DNA from: a virus
Length of the DNA: 26,063 nucleotides
IMG/VR virus record: IMGVR_UViG_3300021964_000447
Span: 1 to 26,063 of that record
Strand: one strand, 5' to 3'
Shown here: piece after piece, positions 7,884 through 14,035 of the stretch
Numbering within the stretch: position 1 is the first letter of the stretch
Layout: the number at the start of each line of letters is the position of its first letter
The notes under the pieces: generated by a model
Told to the model about the DNA's origin: nothing
Databases searched by the model: none
What the model saw: only the letters and a program-made list of their open reading frames with translations
Translations under genes and position numbers: made by a program

Positions 7884-8441
7884 TTACTTTTTTAATTTCC
7901 AAGCCAAAGAAATCTCTGCTGAAACTTTGCGTGTTATTTTCCTACGCTCTTTTCTTGTATTTTTTTCAGCTATAAGTAAGAACGGAACTAAGGGAGTTCC
8001 TCTCTCGTTAATGGAGTTTACCACACTATAAGGGTTGACATCTGTTTTTCGACTAGCCCATTCTTCTATTGGTTGTAAAGGTGGATAATGTGGTTTAGTT
8101 CTCCAGTTAGCACCACCCCAGTTTTTTCTATTCTTCTTTGGTGGCAATCTATAACCATTAGGAAGTCTTTTAAAGTTACCGTGTACAAAAGCTGAATGTG
8201 GTGCAGTCGCTTCAATCTTTACAGAAGTAGGCAACCTTCCTCGCATAGCTACATTCTTTGCTTGTATAGATTTCTGTAACTTGCCAGTATCAACAGGCAC
8301 AACTCTTTTTGCTTCTTCTACAATTACTTCTGAGTGTTCATTCATAAGATGACGCAATGGTATAAGAGTAAAACCTGCGTTTTGTAGTTTACGTTTTATC
8401 TGAGTCATTCCACTTATTTGGAAATTGTTTTTAGTTGCCAT
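7884..8441 (-). CDS. HK97 gp10-like neck/tail-completion protein
   Basis: 185 residues with the hallmarks of the HK97 gp10 family: EEAKRVVPVDTGKLQKSIQA near 42-61 ('A-x-x-x-x-P-V-D-T-G-x-L-x-x-S-I') and ATAPHSAFVHGNFKRLP near 79-96. A basic patch (PPKKNRKNWGGANWRTKPHYPP) lies in the middle. It probably forms the tail-proximal neck ring or tail completion ring. Its partner, the gp6-like connector (8889-9533), lies just upstream with an accessory gene wedged between. Length is within the usual range of the family. Start chosen at 8441; a purine-rich region but no perfect Shine-Dalgarno precedes it. Confidence 0.85.
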   Translation of the reverse strand: MATKNNFQISGMTQIKRKLQNAGFTLIPLRHLMNEHSEVIVEEAKRVVPVDTGKLQKSIQAKNVAMRGRLPTSVKIEATAPHSAFVHGNFKRLPNGYRLPPKKNRKNWGGANWRTKPHYPPLQPIEEWASRKTDVNPYSVVNSINERGTPLVPFLLIAEKNTRKERRKITRKVSAEISLAWKLKK

Positions 8442-8457
8442 AAAGACATACTAACAA

Positions 8458-8784
8458 TTATTTATGTTTGATTGAACACCTTTTTGAACAAGTAGCAAAA
8501 GAAAAATTGTCATAGTCTTTAACCATATATGGCAACCTATTATAATCTTTCAAAAATTTAAGAGTCTCTTTTGAATAAGGTGTTTTAGATTCTGTGTAAT
8601 AAACTGTATAAACTGTGTGCCAATGAGTATAAACAGTATCTAATTCATTAAGTTTTTTATTACAAGTATCACATTCAGACCAACCGTCAAAATTATCTTC
8701 TCGAACAACTTTAGGAGTATTGTAATTTCTAGTCATATAAGTATGTGTGTAACGTTTTTTGTCATTTTTAATTGTTTCATTCAT
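8458..8784 (-). CDS. Accessory zinc-finger-like protein of unknown function
   Basis: 108 residues starting MNETIKNDKKRYTHTYM. An open frame runs 12 codons further upstream, but it passes over the palindromic operator and -10 box, so the start is placed at MNET. Cys pairs CDTC (residues ~39-42) and CSKRC near the C-terminus could bind one zinc. The gene is wedged between the gp6-like connector and the gp10-like protein, its own promoter lies upstream, and a terminator precedes that. No Shine-Dalgarno is seen before MNET, so it may be translated from an almost leaderless mRNA. Base use is richer in A+T than the flanking virion genes. It looks like a moron inserted into the late operon. Confidence 0.7.
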   Translation of the reverse strand: MNETIKNDKKRYTHTYMTRNYNTPKVVREDNFDGWSECDTCNKKLNELDTVYTHWHTVYTVYYTESKTPYSKETLKFLKDYNRLPYMVKDYDNFSFATCSKRCSIKHK

Positions 8785-8794
8785 AAGTACATTA

Positions 8795-8807
8795 TAATCA
8801 TAGATTA
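8795..8807 (-). promoter_or_regulatory. Palindromic operator over -10 box, TAATCNNNGATTA copy 1
   Basis: The minus strand reads TAATCTATGATTA, a 13-bp palindrome with a three-base centre. CATAAT just upstream can serve as the -10 box and TTGTAA, 16 bases further, as the -35. The gene start ATGAATGAAAC lies 11 bases downstream. The same palindrome stands before five or more other genes of the window, so a shared regulator is likely. Confidence 0.65.
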
Positions 8808-8840
8808 TGAAATAACACAATCAATTTACAAGAAATCCAT

Positions 8841-8869
8841 AAAAAAAAGCTCAATGTTTATAGGCTTTT
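8841..8869 (-). terminator. Intrinsic terminator before the accessory gene
   Basis: Minus strand: AAAAGC, a 13-base spacer, GCTTTTTTTT, i.e. a weak A/T-closed stem followed by eight U. It lies after the stop of the connector gene and before the promoter of the accessory gene. Its upstream half belongs to a 20-base sequence that is repeated exactly at 21121-21140. Confidence 0.5.
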
Positions 8870-8871
8870 AT
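8852..8871. repeat. 20-base exact repeat, copy 1
   Basis: CAATGTTTATAGGCTTTTAT occurs here and again at 21121-21140 in the same orientation. In both places it lies 40-60 bases before a TAATCNNNGATTA promoter on the minus strand. It may be a remnant of the end of a mobile cassette or a shared terminator arm. Confidence 0.7.
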
Positions 8872-8888
8872 TACTTATTTAAAAATAA

Positions 8889-9533
8889 TTATAGAATTGT
8901 GCCACTTAGAGTGACTTTTTTGTGTCCTTTAAGTATGGTTTGGACATCAGGGTCAAGACGTGAAAAGAGTTCACTAACGCCTGTGTTGACATCTCCGTAT
9001 GTATTGAAGGGAGTATCTTTTCTCTTAAAGTATCTAAGAGCTTGAATCAATGTAGCAGTTTTAATATCTTGTGGTATTGCTGAGTAACCCCACTTTGCAG
9101 TAATCTGTACATTGTTTTTAATTGTTGGGTCGAATCTCTCTGAGCTTCTTGTATCAAGAATTGTAATTTTGTTGTATGGCTCGTAGTAAGTTATGCCACC
9201 AGTAATTTGTATGATTCTTGGATTGGTTGGCTCTACAATAAAATCTGTGTTGATAGTTAGAGTAGTTTCGTAAGTACCGTCATCATTATCATCTAGCTTT
9301 ACAACAAGACCTGTGGTTGTACTTATATCAGGCGTGTCAAGATAAACACTCGACTTTGGAGTAAATACTTTAGCATTAACAGAATCATCTTGGTAAAACT
9401 TACGTCCACAGATTGTGTCTATTAATCTGCTAGCAGAATCAATAGCAGTATCTATATTGTTGTCCTGAGCCGTACCTGATAAACCAATGTATGCTTTTAA
9501 ATCAGTTTTATCTACATACTGTGCATGAGCCAT
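8889..9533 (-). CDS. gp6-like head-tail connector
   Basis: 214 residues with the pattern of HK97 gp6-like connectors. The N-terminus is helical (YVDKTDLKAYIGLSGTAQDN, then ASRLIDTICGRKFYQ), the 'ID.ICGRKF' motif being typical, and a beta region follows. The second half, TRSSERFDP...NVQITAKWGYSAIPQDIKTATLIQALRYFKRK, is the characteristic 'W-G-x-x-x-(V/I)-P-x-x-(I/V)-x-x-A' element. It forms a ring below the portal. Its usual partner, the gp10-like protein, follows in the same direction. Confidence 0.85.
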   Translation of the reverse strand: MAHAQYVDKTDLKAYIGLSGTAQDNNIDTAIDSASRLIDTICGRKFYQDDSVNAKVFTPKSSVYLDTPDISTTTGLVVKLDDNDDGTYETTLTINTDFIVEPTNPRIIQITGGITYYEPYNKITILDTRSSERFDPTIKNNVQITAKWGYSAIPQDIKTATLIQALRYFKRKDTPFNTYGDVNTGVSELFSRLDPDVQTILKGHKKVTLSGTIL

Positions 9534-9539
9534 TAAGAC

Positions 9540-9731
9540 CTACTTAGATTTATTTTCTTTAGGTGCTTTTGCTTTTGTGGTAACAAACTTAAGAGCTTTA
9601 TAATCTGCGTCATTCATCTCTTGACCTGCACGACCCATTAGTTTACCTTTATTCCAACCTTTAGGAAGTCCGTCATTTGATTCAACACATTCGCCTTTTT
9701 CGTTACACCAAATATCTTTTTTTAATATCAT
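9540..9731 (-). CDS. Small conserved head protein of unknown role
   Basis: 63 residues starting MILKKDIWCNEKGECV. A longer frame begins at 9788, but its first 19 codons lie over a 30-base hairpin and have no Shine-Dalgarno, whereas the ATG at 9731 follows AGAAGGAAAAT. I take 9731 as the start. Two Cys are near the N-terminus (WCNEKGEC), the centre reads GLPKGWNKGKLMGRAG, and the end is Lys-rich. It lies between the major capsid gene and the gp6-like connector, where small head accessory proteins are common. Function unknown. Confidence 0.65.
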   Translation of the reverse strand: MILKKDIWCNEKGECVESNDGLPKGWNKGKLMGRAGQEMNDADYKALKFVTTKAKAPKENKSK

Positions 9732-9748
9732 ATTTTCCTTCTTGCTCA

Positions 9749-9779
9749 ATGTCCCACCCTCATAAGATGAATGGGACAT
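9749..9779 (-). promoter_or_regulatory. RNA hairpin between capsid gene and next gene
   Basis: ATGTCCCA (49-56) pairs with TGGGACAT (72-79), and inside these TCAT pairs with ATGA around an AAG loop. The structure sits just before the AGAAGGA Shine-Dalgarno. There is no U-tract after it, so it is not an ordinary terminator; it may stabilise the capsid mRNA or set the ratio of capsid to downstream proteins. Confidence 0.5.
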
Positions 9780-9801
9780 CAAAGCCATTTTATCTAATTT
9801 C

Positions 9802-11067
9802 TTAGAAGTTTGTGATTGTACAGAACGCAGTAGCTCTATAAATAGGCATACCGAGTCTAACTGTTGCCTTCATAACGACAATGTCTTTTACGAAGTTCTC
9901 ATCATGTGAATCAGACATAGCAACTTCCATACCTTGTCTTGCGACAATGTGGATAGCTTGTCCACCACCAAATACACCAACGATAACTGTACCTGCACCT
10001 GCTTCTGTTGATAATACAACAGGAAGTCCCCAAAGGGTAGGTGCAACTCCACCACCGAATTGTCCTGCACCAACAAATAGAGGGTTTAAGCTACCACTTG
10101 TTGTAACTGCATTGACTTCGGTAACTAGTTGATACCAGTCGGAAGGGTGCATTATGATTGCGTCAGGTGTTAAGAAGCTATCTTTCTGAATTTCAGTAAT
10201 TGCTTCATAAACTTGACCAATTCTTTTAAGGTTTCCTGTGAAACTTGAGAAATCAAAAGTGTTGATTCCTGCTTTGTTCAAGATACCAGTTAGGTTAGCA
10301 CCTGTGCCTGCCCCACTGACCATTTGGTCTGAGACGGCTAGTCTAACCATTGTTTGTAATCTTGAATCAAGATAACCTTGTACTGCTGAAACGTCAGCTA
10401 ACAATTCTTCTGTTACAGGAAGGAAAGCACCAATTTTTCTGATGTTCTCTGTTCTTTCTGTAAAAGCTAATGCGTTTTCGCCTAAAGCTGAGCCTTCGGC
10501 AGTTGCAGTAGCATTGTTAGTGAATGTTGTTTCTTCCAAATACTTGTATTGATAGTTATCAGTTGTGATTGTATCAATAAGGTCAGGTATTTGTAATGGG
10601 TCAAGTGTAGCAGTAGGTACTACTAAGTCTGACCTTGTGACAGCAGGTGGGTAACCTGTTTCTGTTAAAGTAGTTTTTAATTCTACTTGTGGATTCCACT
10701 TAAGTTCGGAGTTAATGTTCTTTTGTCCATTTTCCATAAAACTTTTGTAAGCATTAGAGTCCATAAATTGACCACCAAGAGATTTTCTTACTTCTTTTGG
10801 CTCGTCATTGTGGATTGGCATTGATTTAACTTCTTTGCCTTTTACTAATGCGTCCTCAAGTCTTGCTTCTTGAACTTCAAGAGCGTTTAACTCGTTTACT
10901 TTTTCATTAAGTTTTTCAATCTCGATATTTCTATCTTCGATAGCTTGTTTTTTCTCAACTGAAATTTCTGAGCCACTTTCAAAAGTGTCTTTCATTTCTT
11001 TGATAGCACCAAACTGTGTTTCTCTTAATGCGTGGAGTTCCTGATTGAGTTCTGTTAATTTACTCAT
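9802..11067 (-). CDS. Major capsid protein (HK97 fold, with N-terminal delta domain)
   Basis: 421 residues. Residues 1-~95 are a charged coiled coil (LHALRETQFGAIKEMKDTFE...IEKLNEKVNELNALE), the scaffolding delta domain removed by the prohead protease. From ~100 the HK97 shell domain follows: GYPPAVTRSDLVVPTATLDPLQIPDL, then ETTFTNNATATAEGSALGE and KIGAFLPVTEELLADVSAVQGY. The start overlaps the protease stop as ATGA, the standard layout. Cleavage near residue 95-110 would leave about 310 residues for the mature form; the exact site is not visible. Confidence 0.95.
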   Translation of the reverse strand: MSKLTELNQELHALRETQFGAIKEMKDTFESGSEISVEKKQAIEDRNIEIEKLNEKVNELNALEVQEARLEDALVKGKEVKSMPIHNDEPKEVRKSLGGQFMDSNAYKSFMENGQKNINSELKWNPQVELKTTLTETGYPPAVTRSDLVVPTATLDPLQIPDLIDTITTDNYQYKYLEETTFTNNATATAEGSALGENALAFTERTENIRKIGAFLPVTEELLADVSAVQGYLDSRLQTMVRLAVSDQMVSGAGTGANLTGILNKAGINTFDFSSFTGNLKRIGQVYEAITEIQKDSFLTPDAIIMHPSDWYQLVTEVNAVTTSGSLNPLFVGAGQFGGGVAPTLWGLPVVLSTEAGAGTVIVGVFGGGQAIHIVARQGMEVAMSDSHDENFVKDIVVMKATVRLGMPIYRATAFCTITNF

Positions 11068-11876
11068 TCGTTTTCTCCTTCAATAGTTATGCCTTGACTT
11101 TGTGCCAAGACTTCTTGAGTTGTTAACCAAAGTTTGTCTAGTTCATCAGAAGGTTGCTTTGCTTCTTCTTGTTCTACACCAAGTCCAAGAATTGAGTCTA
11201 AATCATTATAGACTTCTTGGATTCGGTCTTGAATCTGCATAAGTGAATCTTGAGCAGACTTTGATAACATTTTGCCTTTTTCTAAGCGTAAAGAAGTAAG
11301 TTCTTTTGCTCTATCAATGAAACTGTCGATTGTGTTAAGAACACTCTTGGCTTCATCTGTGAATCTAAGACCTGATTCAACATTTTTTACATCTTTTTCT
11401 TTTTGTTCTTTGACTGATAGCGTGTGAGTTAATTGATTTGCACCAACAAGAACTGGAGATACTTCATAAACAGTTGCAGATTTTATGTACCTGACGTTTG
11501 TAGATTGTCCGTCTTTTGTGAACTGACCTTCTTCTGCGTCATCTACTTGAAATCCGAATGACCATTGTTGTAAGTCTCCCATAGCTTTGACAAGTTTATA
11601 TGCTTCTTGTCCTGCGTCTGTATCTAAGAAAAATTCTCCTTTAGCTACTGCTTTTTCTTCGTCTTGTGTAATTGTAGCTTTACCAATAGGCGACTCCCAT
11701 TTGTGAGACCAAACCATTGGTACTTCTTTACTCTCTCCCCAAGCTGATTTTAATGAGTTGGGTACAACAACATCTCCGTCTGAATCGACTGTATTGAATA
11801 CTGAGAATACTGCTTCTACTTTTCCTTCGGCTTCTGTATCTAAAGCAAAATTTACCGACTTAAATTCTTTGTCCAT
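11064..11876 (-). CDS. Prohead maturation protease (HK97 type)
   Basis: 270 residues from ATG 11876. The frame extends eight codons further to a GTG, but ATG 11876 overlaps the previous stop as TAATG and has AAGGAAG upstream, so it is preferred. Catalytic residues of the S78-type serine protease are recognisable: His58 in MVWSHKWESPIGK and Ser106 in DLQQWSFGFQV. The N-terminal domain has 'FSVFNTVDSDGDVVVPN', typical of these proteases. The C-terminal part (~165-270) is charged and coiled-coil, a scaffold-like tail. Directly followed by the capsid gene with ATGA overlap. Confidence 0.93.
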   Translation of the reverse strand: MDKEFKSVNFALDTEAEGKVEAVFSVFNTVDSDGDVVVPNSLKSAWGESKEVPMVWSHKWESPIGKATITQDEEKAVAKGEFFLDTDAGQEAYKLVKAMGDLQQWSFGFQVDDAEEGQFTKDGQSTNVRYIKSATVYEVSPVLVGANQLTHTLSVKEQKEKDVKNVESGLRFTDEAKSVLNTIDSFIDRAKELTSLRLEKGKMLSKSAQDSLMQIQDRIQEVYNDLDSILGLGVEQEEAKQPSDELDKLWLTTQEVLAQSQGITIEGENE

Positions 11877-12136
11877 TATTCTTCTTCCTTTTCTATCCAC
11901 GCTTCATTTTTTTCTGTGGAAGGGTCGTCTGCAATAAAGTGTCCTTTATCATCTCTTGCTCTTACTTTAGTAGATTCTGCTAACTTTTTTTCTTTATATG
12001 CTTTATCTATCTTGATAAGCATACCTTGTTCAATAAGCCATTTGATACTTTTTTGTGGCACTTTTTTGTTGTCAACAATTTCGCCCTCAGCAAAATATTT
12101 ATCTCCGACTGTTATGCCATTTACTACTTCATACAT
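11876..12136 (-). CDS. Small head-proximal protein, unknown role
   Basis: 86 residues, starting MYEVVNGITVGDKYFAEGEIVD. It has a winged-helix-like KVPQKSIKWLIEQGMLIKID at ~26-45, a Lys-rich helix, and a tail KVRARDDKGHFIADDPSTEK. The tail, 'R-D-(D/E)-K-G-(H/R)-F-x-(A/G)-D-D-P-S-T', is often seen on small phage proteins beside capsid genes. The start overlaps the previous stop (TAATG) and the stop overlaps the protease start (TAATG), so it is translationally coupled to the protease. Function is not known. Confidence 0.7.
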   Translation of the reverse strand: MYEVVNGITVGDKYFAEGEIVDNKKVPQKSIKWLIEQGMLIKIDKAYKEKKLAESTKVRARDDKGHFIADDPSTEKNEAWIEKEEE

Positions 12137-12543
12137 TATGTTATTATCTCCACGCTAAATTCTACGCCTAAATAGTCAATACTGTTTATAGTATATACAC
12201 CATAATTGCTTGCTTCAACAACTCTAGCAGAAGAAACTACACCACCAAGTGTTGTGTCTCCTTCTATTGCTTGTTTTATACTTGAGCTTCCACTTCCTGC
12301 AAGAAACTCATCAAGAGAATCCTGTGATAATTCTGCGTCAACTCTTGAGACATAAAGATAAAGAGGTATTTCGTACATATCTGAGCCACGAGACATTGTA
12401 GAATCATAATCTACTGAACTCATTACTCCAACTACGGCAGTTGGTGGCTCTATTGAATCAGGAACATAGGAATAAACACTTAGTCCTGAAATTGTTGCAA
12501 GTCTCGTTGAGAGACCTGTTCTTATACTTGATAAACTTGCCAT
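12136..12543 (-). CDS. Tail-terminator-like protein
   Basis: 135 residues starting MASLSSIRTGLSTRLATISG. The 'R-x-G-L-x-x-R-L-A-T-I-x-G-L-x-V-Y-x-x-V-P-D-x-I-x-P-P-T-A-V-V' opening, then 'MSRGSDMYEIPLYLYVSR' and 'IKQAIEGDTTLGGVVSSARV', match the tail terminator or tail completion proteins seen in actinobacteriophages. Here it comes first of the head block, ahead of the prohead protease. This is out of the usual order, in which it follows the connectors. It would cap the tail tube next to the head. A terminator lies directly upstream (12557-12583). Confidence 0.75.
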   Translation of the reverse strand: MASLSSIRTGLSTRLATISGLSVYSYVPDSIEPPTAVVGVMSSVDYDSTMSRGSDMYEIPLYLYVSRVDAELSQDSLDEFLAGSGSSSIKQAIEGDTTLGGVVSSARVVEASNYGVYTINSIDYLGVEFSVEIIT

Positions 12544-12556
12544 AGGTTTACTATAA

Positions 12557-12583
12557 CAAAAAAGCCACCAATGTAGGTGGCTT
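12557..12583 (-). terminator. Strong intrinsic terminator after the 144-residue accessory gene
   Basis: On the minus strand AAGCCACC, a six-base loop TACATT, GGTGGCTTTTTTG: an eight-bp stem followed by a U-run. It stands between the accessory gene ending at 12603 and the tail-terminator-like gene starting at 12543, so the accessory transcript would end before the head genes. Confidence 0.85.
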
Positions 12584-12602
12584 AATTGCTTTTGTTAATT
12601 TA

Positions 12603-13037
12603 TTAAAGTTCAATACAAGCACTCTCAAGGATTCCATACCAACCTCTATGAACAAAACAAAATTCGCATTCTTCAACATATTGTTCGTGATTTGGAACTT
12701 CAAGCAATTCAACTTTTATATCTTTGTAATAATAGTTTGCCATTTCATTATCAAAGTGATGTGCGTCTCCCCAACGGTCTATTAACTCTAAGTTTTGTGT
12801 CCACCCTAGACCATTTTCTATCAAATCATAATTTACTGTAAAATTATAATCATAAGCAAAACAATCGTACCAAGTATCTTTTTGTCGGTCTTTTTCTTCC
12901 TTCCAAGTAACTTTAAGAATTTGATTCTCAGTTCTTTGTTCTTCTAATTTTTTAATGTCATTAACTAACTTTGTAATTCTTCTGTCTTTCCCTGAAGAAT
13001 TATCATAGTATTCTTTAACATATTGTGTCTTTGTCAT
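12603..13037 (-). CDS. Accessory protein of unknown function (144 residues)
   Basis: Start placed at ATG 13037 (MTKTQYVKEYYDNSS), preceded by AAAGGAGACGAA. An open frame reaches back to 13064 (MNEITKGDE), but those nine codons are the conserved transcript leader, not needed for the protein. The protein is charged, with an early helix (RRITKLVNDIKKLEEQRTEN), many aromatic residues (WYDCFAYDYNFTVNYD, NYYYKD) and a CEFCF pair near the C-terminus. No family is recognised. It has its own promoter and operator upstream and a strong terminator downstream, and is A+T richer than the head genes. It is a likely moron. Confidence 0.72.
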   Translation of the reverse strand: MTKTQYVKEYYDNSSGKDRRITKLVNDIKKLEEQRTENQILKVTWKEEKDRQKDTWYDCFAYDYNFTVNYDLIENGLGWTQNLELIDRWGDAHHFDNEMANYYYKDIKVELLEVPNHEQYVEECEFCFVHRGWYGILESACIEL

Positions 13038-13063
13038 TTCGTCTCCTTTTGTTATTTCATTCA

Positions 13064-13098
13064 TAATCAGAGATTACTACAAATAAAAAACAATGCAA
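13064..13098 (-). promoter_or_regulatory. Promoter and palindromic operator, TAATCNNNGATTA copy 2
   Basis: Minus strand: TTGCAT (13098-13093), a 16-base spacer, TAATCT, forming the palindrome TAATCTCTGATTA (13076-13064). Seven bases after the -10 lies the A of ATGAATGAAATAAC, so the transcript would begin right at the leader. The same TTGCAT-16-TAATCT arrangement is at 14330-14364. Confidence 0.75.
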
Positions 13099-13125
13099 GT
13101 CTTTTTGGTGATTTTCACTATTAAT

Positions 13126-13221
13126 GCAGATAGCAGTAGCTTCGGAGTTTAGATGAATGAATGAAACAAAGCTACTGCTTCAATATCTGCTTTGTAACTA
13201 GGTACAGGGAATGAAACCTAG
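13126..13221. ncRNA. Two-hairpin element with loops carrying the leader complement (candidate RNA)
   Basis: Hairpin A: GCAGATA plus GCAGTAGCTT (13126-13142) pair with AAGCTACTGC (13169-13178) and TATCTGC (13184-13190). This gives a 17-bp stem with one five-base bulge and a 26-base loop (13143-13168). Hairpin B: CTAGGT (13198-13203) pairs with ACCTAG (13216-13221) around a 12-base loop. The loops read ATGAATGAATGAAAC and GGAATGAAA on the plus strand. On the minus strand they read GTTTCATTC, the complement of the leader found at accessory genes. No obvious promoter is seen on either strand, so transcription is inferred. About 190 bases here hold no gene. Confidence 0.45.
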
Positions 13222-13240
13222 CCACAATTTTATAATAACA

Positions 13241-13345
13241 TTAAATGTGTCCTCTGTTACAGTCGTAGCAAAGTTCAGTTTCTCCGTCCATAAGTTTTAC
13301 TTCATCACAGATTTTGCAGGTATTGTTTTCTTTAATCAAGCTCAT
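13241..13345 (-). CDS. 34-residue double-CxxC zinc-ribbon peptide
   Basis: ATG 13345 lies inside the end of the preceding gene (overlap 13332-13345) and follows a GGAGAC Shine-Dalgarno. It encodes MSLIKENNTCKICDEVKLMD followed by GETELCYDCNRGHI. Two CxxC pairs 14 residues apart can bind one zinc. It is the last of a chain of six tiny overlapping genes; its stop is followed by the hairpin element. No family is recognised; candidate roles are protein-protein contact or nucleic-acid binding. Confidence 0.65.
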   Translation of the reverse strand: MSLIKENNTCKICDEVKLMDGETELCYDCNRGHI

Positions 13346-13667
13346 TTTCGTCTCCAAACAATTCATCAAAACATTTAGGGTGCGAGCCTGAGATAATCTG
13401 TTCCCAACCTGATTTGTCTAAGTATGGAAAATATACTTTGACTTCTTTTCTGATAATATCCCATTGGTATGAGTGCCAATCTTTTCTGATAACTTCTACT
13501 GTTCCTTCTTGGCTACAAATTATACATCTTTGTGTTGGCACAGTAACAATGTCATCATCAACGTCTCGATTCATATATTGAGATGTTGTAAACAAGAGCT
13601 TCTGTTCTTGTAAGGTTAAGTGTCCTGCACAATGTTTATCTTTAGGACAATTACAATTAGTTATCAT
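13332..13667 (-). CDS. Cys-rich accessory protein (111 residues)
   Basis: Starts MITNCNCPKDKHCAGHLTLQ, with ATGA overlap to the upstream gene (13664-13667). Cys and His are clustered: C5, C7, C13 and H16, then CIICS near residue 48-52, and later HPKCF near the end. This is enough for one or two zinc sites. The middle is rich in Trp and aromatic residues (WHSYQWDIIRKEVKVYFPYL). It lies in a chain of small overlapping genes that starts at 14238. Function unknown, but the run of zinc-binding neighbours suggests a shared host-interaction role. Confidence 0.7.
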   Translation of the reverse strand: MITNCNCPKDKHCAGHLTLQEQKLLFTTSQYMNRDVDDDIVTVPTQRCIICSQEGTVEVIRKDWHSYQWDIIRKEVKVYFPYLDKSGWEQIISGSHPKCFDELFGDENELD

Positions 13668-13792
13668 TTTTTTTCCCTTTCTAGTAAACCAAGCTCAAGT
13701 TTTCTTTTGAGCAATAATCTCTCTGCATATTGTATTTGTTCATTTGATTCTAAATGATTTAATAACTGTTCAAGGTTTTCAAAGATTGTCAT
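13664..13792 (-). CDS. 42-residue helical accessory peptide
   Basis: The ATG at 13792 overlaps the preceding stop as ATGA, with GGAG some 10 bases upstream, and its own TGA overlaps the next ATG. Sequence: MTIFENLEQLLNHLESNEQI, then QYAERLLLKRKLELGLLERE and KK. It is all-helical and amphipathic with Leu repeats, so it may dimerise. It is the third gene of the small-gene chain. No family recognised. Confidence 0.6.
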   Translation of the reverse strand: MTIFENLEQLLNHLESNEQIQYAERLLLKRKLELGLLEREKK

Positions 13793-13935
13793 TTCTTTAA
13801 CTCCACATCTTCCTTCTCAAACTCTGCCTTACAATGTATGCACTCAAGAGCAGACCACATCAAGTGCGTGACCTCAAGCTCAAGACTACAATCAGGACAA
13901 TCAAATTTAAAGGTTGTTCTTTTTTGGTAAATCAT
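13789..13935 (-). CDS. 48-residue zinc-ribbon peptide
   Basis: ATG 13935, preceded by GAGGGAAAAGAAAAATA; the first 29 bases overlap the end of the previous gene in another frame. It reads MIYQKRTTFKFDCPDCSLEL, then EVTHLMWSALECIHCKAEFE and KEDVELKK. CPDC and CIHC, 16 residues apart, form a rubredoxin-like zinc ribbon. The stop overlaps the next ATG (ATGA). This two-CxxC plan matches the 34-residue gene further on and the 35-residue gene at 23215-23322. Confidence 0.65.
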   Translation of the reverse strand: MIYQKRTTFKFDCPDCSLELEVTHLMWSALECIHCKAEFEKEDVELKK

Positions 13936-14035
13936 TATTTTTCTTTTCCCTCTTTAATATATTTATATCGTTCTGCATAGAATCTAATTTTTTATCTAAT
14001 TTTTTAATCTCATCATAAATTATTTGTAATGACAT
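13907..14035 (-). CDS. 42-residue Lys-rich coiled-coil peptide
   Basis: ATG 14035 overlaps the upstream stop as TAATG, immediately after a run coding for Glu. The sequence MSLQIIYDEIKKLDKKLDSM continues QNDINILKREKKNNDLPKKN, strongly helical with Ile/Leu every 3-4 residues. A short dimerising helix is likely. It is the second gene of the chain of six small genes. Low complexity makes the call less certain, but overlaps on both sides and an intact frame support it. Confidence 0.55.
   Translation of the reverse strand: MSLQIIYDEIKKLDKKLDSMQNDINILKREKKNNDLPKKNNL

Noticed and set aside
8458-8820. Longer start (MCYFIIYDYNVL) for the 108-residue accessory gene
   Set aside because: The extra 12 codons cross the palindrome and -10 region; the leader ATG at 8784 fits the other cassettes.
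13157-13201. 14-codon frame MNETKLLLQYLLCN on the plus strand
   Set aside because: It lies in the hairpin loop and right arm, has no Shine-Dalgarno and no promoter. More likely the leader sequence was kept for its RNA shape; reported as part of the hairpin element instead.
13143-13217. Two GAATGAAAC repeats 50 bases apart as a small CRISPR array
   Set aside because: Only two short copies of unequal context, with no spacer regularity and no cas genes.
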